Shown: in pieces, positions 60,276 through 64,000 of the stretch
Numbering within the stretch: position 1 is the first letter of the stretch
How the letters are laid out: every line of letters begins with the position of its first letter
Source: Zestosphaera sp.
GTDB taxonomy: Archaea; Thermoproteota; Thermoprotei_A; Sulfolobales; NBVN01
Length of the DNA stretch: 64,000 nucleotides
Reading direction: 5' to 3'
Assembly (NCBI GenBank): GCA_038727705.1
Contig: JAVYVJ010000001.1
Location: forward strand, 1-64,000
Program-made: the position numbers and the translations under genes
Notes under the pieces: generated by a model
What the model was told of the DNA's origin: nothing
Databases searched by the model: none
What the model saw: the letters and a program-made list of their open reading frames with translations, nothing else

Positions 60276-61027
60276 ATCCATACGCCATAGAGGTGAGTAA
60301 TCTTAAGGTTAGGATTAAGGGGGTTGAGGTACTGCGTGACGTAAACCTCAGGGTCCGCAGGAACACCATCCTAGTCATTATGGGGCCCAGCGGCTCGGGG
60401 AAGTCGACCTTGCTCAGAACGTTGAACAGGCTGACCGACTTCATCGACGGTGTTGAGGTGAGGGGTTCTATAAAGGTGTTGGGTCGTGACACGTCCGCGA
60501 TTAACCCGTACGAACTAAGGAGGAGGGTCGTCCTAGTCTCTCAGGAGCCGAACCCGTTCCCACATCTAACGATCTTCGATAACGTAGCCCTCCCCGCCAG
60601 GCTCAACGGCGTCGTGAAGAGTAAGCGGGAACTCAACGAGCTCGTTGAGTGGGCATTAAGGAAGGTCATGCTGTGGGATGAGGTGAAGAACAGGCTTAAA
60701 GACTACCCGCACTCCTTAAGTGGGGGTCAGAGACAGAGGCTCTGTCTGGCTAGGGCGTTGGCCGCCAGACCTGATGTGCTGTTGCTTGACGAGCCTACAG
60801 CTAATATAGACCCGTCAAACACTTTCATGATAGAGGAGTCGTTGAGGGAGTTGAGGGAGGAGCTGACCGTAGTTATGGTGACCCACATGCCTCATCAGGC
60901 AGTGAGGGTCGCTGACCACGTAGCCCTACTCTACGACGGCGTCATAGTTGAGGAAGGACCTGCCAGGGATGTTTTCGTGAATCCTAAGAATGAGGTGACG
61001 AATAAATTCTTGAGGGGTGTAATCTGA
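60272..61027 (+). CDS. pstB: Phosphate ABC ATPase PstB
   Basis: A 251-residue ATPase: Walker A GPSGSGKST, the PstB-typical NRLTDFIDGVEVRG, Q-loop SQEPNPFPHLTIFDNVA, signature LSGGQRQRL, Walker B VLLLDEPTANIDP, and THMPHQAVRVADHVALLYDG. Full-length for the family. Confidence 0.96.
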   Translation: MNPYAIEVSNLKVRIKGVEVLRDVNLRVRRNTILVIMGPSGSGKSTLLRTLNRLTDFIDGVEVRGSIKVLGRDTSAINPYELRRRVVLVSQEPNPFPHLTIFDNVALPARLNGVVKSKRELNELVEWALRKVMLWDEVKNRLKDYPHSLSGGQRQRLCLARALAARPDVLLLDEPTANIDPSNTFMIEESLRELREELTVVMVTHMPHQAVRVADHVALLYDGVIVEEGPARDVFVNPKNEVTNKFLRGVI

Positions 61028-61029
61028 TC

Positions 61030-61644
61030 ATGAGCGAGTCAAGTCTAAGGGACCTCAAAAGGATAGAGAGTAAGTTGAGGGATGTCTACCTAATAACCTC
61101 TAAGATTCTCAGTAAAACCAAGGACCTGACCGAGGTTAAGAGCGGTGAAGCGCGTGAGAGACTCGCTGAGGAGATAGGGGAGGACGTCACGTTGCTTGAC
61201 ATGCTAAAGAGGGAGATCACCGAAGCTTTGCTGGTCTACGCCATCAGGTATCAGCCGCTAGGGAGGGATTTCAGGAGGGTTCACGCATTCCTCGACGCGC
61301 TCTACGACGTATACAGAATAAGCAGGTACTGCAGGGAGATAACCCTCGTCGATAGGTATGTGAGAAGACTCAGCGACGAGTCCTTAGGAGATGTGAGGGG
61401 GTTGCTGGAGCTGGCTAGCAGAGCGTATGAGAACGCCTACAACGCGTTGTTCGAGGACTGTAAGTCATGTTTCGAGCAAGTTCAGGAGATAGACAACGTA
61501 GTGGATAACCTGTATCTAAGTTATCTTAAGGAGATAGGAGGTAAGGAAACACTGCCGAACCCTGCGGTAGCTAGGATATTGATCTTAAGACATGTCGAGA
61601 GGATTGTCGATCATGCGGTAAGAATTGCTTCCTACCATGGTTGA
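61030..61644 (+). CDS. phoU: PhoU-like regulator of the pst operon
   Basis: A 204-residue all-helical protein. Two helical repeats (LRDVYLITSKILSKT; VHAFLDALYDVYRISRYCREI; VARILILRHVERIVDHAVRIASY) fit PhoU, placed as the last gene of the pst operon as in most genomes. Start ATG 61030, two bases after pstB. Confidence 0.8.
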   Translation: MSESSLRDLKRIESKLRDVYLITSKILSKTKDLTEVKSGEARERLAEEIGEDVTLLDMLKREITEALLVYAIRYQPLGRDFRRVHAFLDALYDVYRISRYCREITLVDRYVRRLSDESLGDVRGLLELASRAYENAYNALFEDCKSCFEQVQEIDNVVDNLYLSYLKEIGGKETLPNPAVARILILRHVERIVDHAVRIASYHG

Positions 61645-61904
61645 CCGCTCCTCAGCAGATGATGCCCGTCGCCCTTCCACGCCTCCATCCTCCACTTTCC
61701 GGAGGACTCTCAGGCGGGCCGCGGGGGTCCTCGACCTCCTCCTCGGGGCTTCGTAGCTCATCGCGCGTGTGGGATGCAACGTACCTGCTGATATCCAAGG
61801 AGGCTATGAATCATTGAGGAGCTGCAAATGCCCGCGACCCATCGTGGTGAAACCCTGGGATAGGTCTCAACAGCAATATTAAAACATCGTATCGCATTAC
61901 CTAC
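61645..61904. other. Intergenic stretch after the pst operon
   Basis: About 260 bp. The first part is GC-rich without a convincing frame, the last 40 bp contain a TATA-like gcaatattaaaac (61868-61880) that fits the next gene. No recognised RNA. Confidence 0.5.
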
Positions 61905-62660
61905 TTGAGTGCTCAGATGAGGGTTGAGAGAGGCAGTAAGGTCTATTTAATGGGCAGGTACCTTGACGAGTCGTGCGTAGTTGAGGAGATGTTGGGTGAG
62001 GGGGTGAGGAAATCCAGTTACGTCCTGCTGAAACCCCTCAGCGCTCAGGTCAGGGTGAGGGGCATCACGCTTAGGTTGGGGATACCTGCAGCGTCGTTAA
62101 TCACTGAGAGTCCCTTAAGTTGTAGGGAGCCTGACCTAGTGCTTGAGGAGGATGCCTGGGCTGAGGCCAAGCACGTGATCGAGTCGGACGGCGTTAGGTT
62201 CTCCGGGGAATTCACTATTGGGGAACTGCAGTTCTTGAGGATGTTGCGGAGCGACTCGCAGGAGGGGTCCCTGTGCGACGTTTTTGACTCGGAGGGCGGC
62301 TTAGAACCCAGTGAGTACTTAAGTAGGCTCATCAACGTCAGGCATGTCCTGATCACACGCTCGTTGAAATCCGTCCAACCAATGAGTGTCAGAGGCTATC
62401 TGAAGAGCTACTGGACCACGCACTACATACTCTCGGGCCTCGAGCTACCTGCGCGTGAGGTGACTGTGAGGGACTGCTTAAGCGTTGAGGACGTGCCGAA
62501 GTTGAGGTTGCTCATGAAGCCGCTCCTCAGCGTTGATGAGCACGTCCTCTTAGGGGAACTCCCCCTAAACAGGTCTGTAGTGATCAACGGTATTCTGGAG
62601 GACAGGTACAGGGATCTCTTCCTAGAGATTCTTATCAGGGCCGTCCTCTACACCTGCTAG
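61905..62660 (+). CDS. Unknown protein, convergent with XPB
   Basis: A 251-residue protein I do not recognise (MRVERGSKVYLMGRYLDESCVVEEML; GITLRLGIPAASLITESPLSCREP; VRGYLKSYWTTHYILSGLELPAREV). No membrane segments and no obvious metal motif. Its last 39 bases overlap the end of the XPB helicase gene tail to tail. Start TTG 61905, or ATG 61917. Confidence 0.6.
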   Translation: MSAQMRVERGSKVYLMGRYLDESCVVEEMLGEGVRKSSYVLLKPLSAQVRVRGITLRLGIPAASLITESPLSCREPDLVLEEDAWAEAKHVIESDGVRFSGEFTIGELQFLRMLRSDSQEGSLCDVFDSEGGLEPSEYLSRLINVRHVLITRSLKSVQPMSVRGYLKSYWTTHYILSGLELPAREVTVRDCLSVEDVPKLRLLMKPLLSVDEHVLLGELPLNRSVVINGILEDRYRDLFLEILIRAVLYTC

Positions 62661-64000
62661 GTCGTCGAGGCTCATGGTCTTCCTCCTCCTGGCTTGAAGC
62701 TCCTCACTACTCCCCTTAACCACTATCTCGTACAGCACTGCCTCCTTGCCTGGCTGGGGCCTCAGGAGCCTCCCCAACCTCTGTATGAACTGCCTCCTCG
62801 AACCGGTGCCGGCAACCAGGATGCCCACGGAAGCGTCCGGTATGTCTAGACCCTCGTCGCCCACCGTAGTGACGACCAGGGCGCCGCCACCCACCTTCCT
62901 GAATTGATCAAGTATCGCCCGCCTTCTACCCTCCTCCAGCTCGCCGGTCAGCAGGTAGGCCCCAGTCTCCTTAGCTATCTCCTCCGCTAGAGCCACGTAA
63001 TGCGCGAATATAATTATTTTCTTCCCCTCACTCAGCTCACGCTCCACGATCTCCTTAACCGTCTCTATCTTAGACCTGCTCATGGAGAGCACCTTAACCA
63101 TCTCACTGTGTACCTCCAGCGCTCTAGCCGCTTTGAAGTTGCCTCTCTTAGCCAGCTCAACCAAGGTCTTGAAGTCCAGACCCCCGGCTAGCTCGCGGAA
63201 GGCCTTCCTCAGACGTACGTACTCCTTCTTCTCATCACTCTTTAACTCAACCTTTATGGTCTGGATCCTGAACTTAGCCAGGAACCCCTTCTCAGCCAGC
63301 TCTTGAGCGGTCTTGTAGTAGACGACGCCGCCCATGAGCGGGAAGAGCTCCACATGCTTTCCATCCTCCCTGTACGGCGTTGCTGAGAGGCCGAGCCTAT
63401 ACTTGGCCGGGGACGTGACCGCTATGTGTTTGAACTTCTCCGCCGGCAGGTGGTGAACCTCATCTATTATCAGCATGTTGAAGTGCGGCGCCAGCTTCTC
63501 TATGTACTTGAAGGCTGTCTGGTAGGTGGCTAACGTGATCGGGAGGATTCTCTTCTCCCTGCTGTAGTACCGCCCTATCAGCGACTGGGGCATGTCCGTG
63601 AGGCTCGTGAGGAATTTCTCCCACTGCATCAGCTGCTCTTTGGTGTACGTTATTATCAGGGTTGCCTCACCAACCCTCGACAGGGCGGCCACCCCTATGT
63701 GAGTCTTGCCCGACCCCGTTGGCAGTGCTATTATCCCGCGTCCGGAGTTGTTCAGCCAGGCGTTGAGGGCCTCCGACTGATACTCCCTGAGGGACCCCTT
63801 AAACCCCACCTTGGTGGGCAGGGGGAGTGAGTCCTTGAAGCCCGTCAGATCGTTGAGGCCGAAGCCCAGGCCCGTCAGTATTTTCTTCAGCTCGTGATAC
63901 CTGATAGGATGTGTGTAGAAAGACTTGCTTAGCCTATCATACCTGAGCACCTCCTTCAGGTGTGTCTGGTAGACGTCGCCCAAATACCTCTCGAACGCGG
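62622..64000 (-). CDS. xpb: XPB/Rad25-type DNA helicase, N-terminus outside the window
   Basis: SF2 helicase: LREYQSEALNAWL, Walker A LPTGSGKTH, DEVHH box, LGLSATPYREDGK, then the second RecA domain (IIFAHYVALAEEIAKETG, TTVGDEGLDIPDASVGI, RQFIQRLGRLLRP) and an unstructured tail. Codons to the window edge continue the frame (AFERYLGDVYQTHLKEVL), so the TTG at 63983 is internal and the gene is cut by the right edge. Archaeal XPB works with the Bax1 nuclease, normally adjacent; the expected position lies outside the window. Confidence 0.93.
   Translation of the reverse strand, partial: AFERYLGDVYQTHLKEVLRYDRLSKSFYTHPIRYHELKKILTGLGFGLNDLTGFKDSLPLPTKVGFKGSLREYQSEALNAWLNNSGRGIIALPTGSGKTHIGVAALSRVGEATLIITYTKEQLMQWEKFLTSLTDMPQSLIGRYYSREKRILPITLATYQTAFKYIEKLAPHFNMLIIDEVHHLPAEKFKHIAVTSPAKYRLGLSATPYREDGKHVELFPLMGGVVYYKTAQELAEKGFLAKFRIQTIKVELKSDEKKEYVRLRKAFRELAGGLDFKTLVELAKRGNFKAARALEVHSEMVKVLSMSRSKIETVKEIVERELSEGKKIIIFAHYVALAEEIAKETGAYLLTGELEEGRRRAILDQFRKVGGGALVVTTVGDEGLDIPDASVGILVAGTGSRRQFIQRLGRLLRPQPGKEAVLYEIVVKGSSEELQARRRKTMSLDDLAGVEDGPDKNL

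Noticed and set aside
1-64000. CRISPR array, rRNA operon, prophage or replication origin.
   Set aside because: No spaced direct-repeat series, rRNA sequence, phage structural gene, Cdc6/Orc1 gene or origin-recognition repeats seen.

Overview
The window is a gene-dense archaeal chromosome segment, most likely from a hyperthermophilic Thermoproteota (Crenarchaeota) close to Desulfurococcales. This rests on gene content: reverse gyrase, TiaS, EndA, Tsr3, Elf1, eL21 next to Rpo4 and DUF655, archaeal-type GlyRS, GGGP synthase, Fbp aldolase/phosphatase, an O-phosphoserine sulfhydrylase resembling the Aeropyrum enzyme, PINA and XPB. Promoters look like BRE/TATA boxes about 25 bp before short or absent leaders, GTG and TTG starts are common, and the single tRNA gene has no encoded CCA. 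The left edge cuts a TnpB gene and the right edge cuts the XPB helicase gene.

Layout. 0-4.5 kb: TnpB tail, small zinc-ribbon proteins, tsr3, a lone Lrp-type RAM domain, tiaS, and a catalytically degenerate TtuA/Ncs6-like protein. 4.5-16.2 kb: housekeeping (PINA, GGGP synthase, Elf1, AmrS radical SAM, GPN GTPase, acyl-CoA synthetase beta, coiled-coil protein, eL21, Rpo4, DUF655, UbiX, EndA, PhoU-like). 16.3-19 kb: glyS and agmatinase, divergent from one symmetric TATA box. 19-24.5 kb: a complete oligopeptide ABC importer operon, with an NCS1-type permease on the far side of a 540-bp spacer that holds a strongly structured candidate RNA. 26.5-34 kb: glycerate kinase, KaiC-like ATPase, D-aminoacylase, a cobalt/nickel ECF importer (CbiM-PDGLE-CbiQ-CbiO), and tRNA-Arg(GCG).

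35.7-41.7 kb is a compact, visibly AT-richer sulfur-handling island: OPS sulfhydrylase, an E1/ThiF-like enzyme whose C-terminal domain sits in a separate overlapping frame, TusA, a TusA-like variant, IscU, IscS and SufS. 41.8-54.4 kb: a class V aminotransferase, tpiA, fbp, reverse gyrase, nnr, pyrG and iorAB. 54.5-64 kb: a second lone RAM-domain protein, an ArsR-type regulator beside a ferredoxin and a mini-HdrA protein whose promoter carries a perfect 20-bp palindrome, the pst phosphate importer with two PhoU-like regulators, an unknown protein and XPB.

The most notable observations are: several genes whose conserved N-termini lie upstream of any ATG/GTG/TTG codon but start at a predicted transcription start with ATA, ATT or CTG; the sulfur island with its split E1; the palindrome-controlled mini-HdrA/ferredoxin pair; and two candidate structured RNAs. 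All family assignments come from reading the protein sequences. No database search was run.
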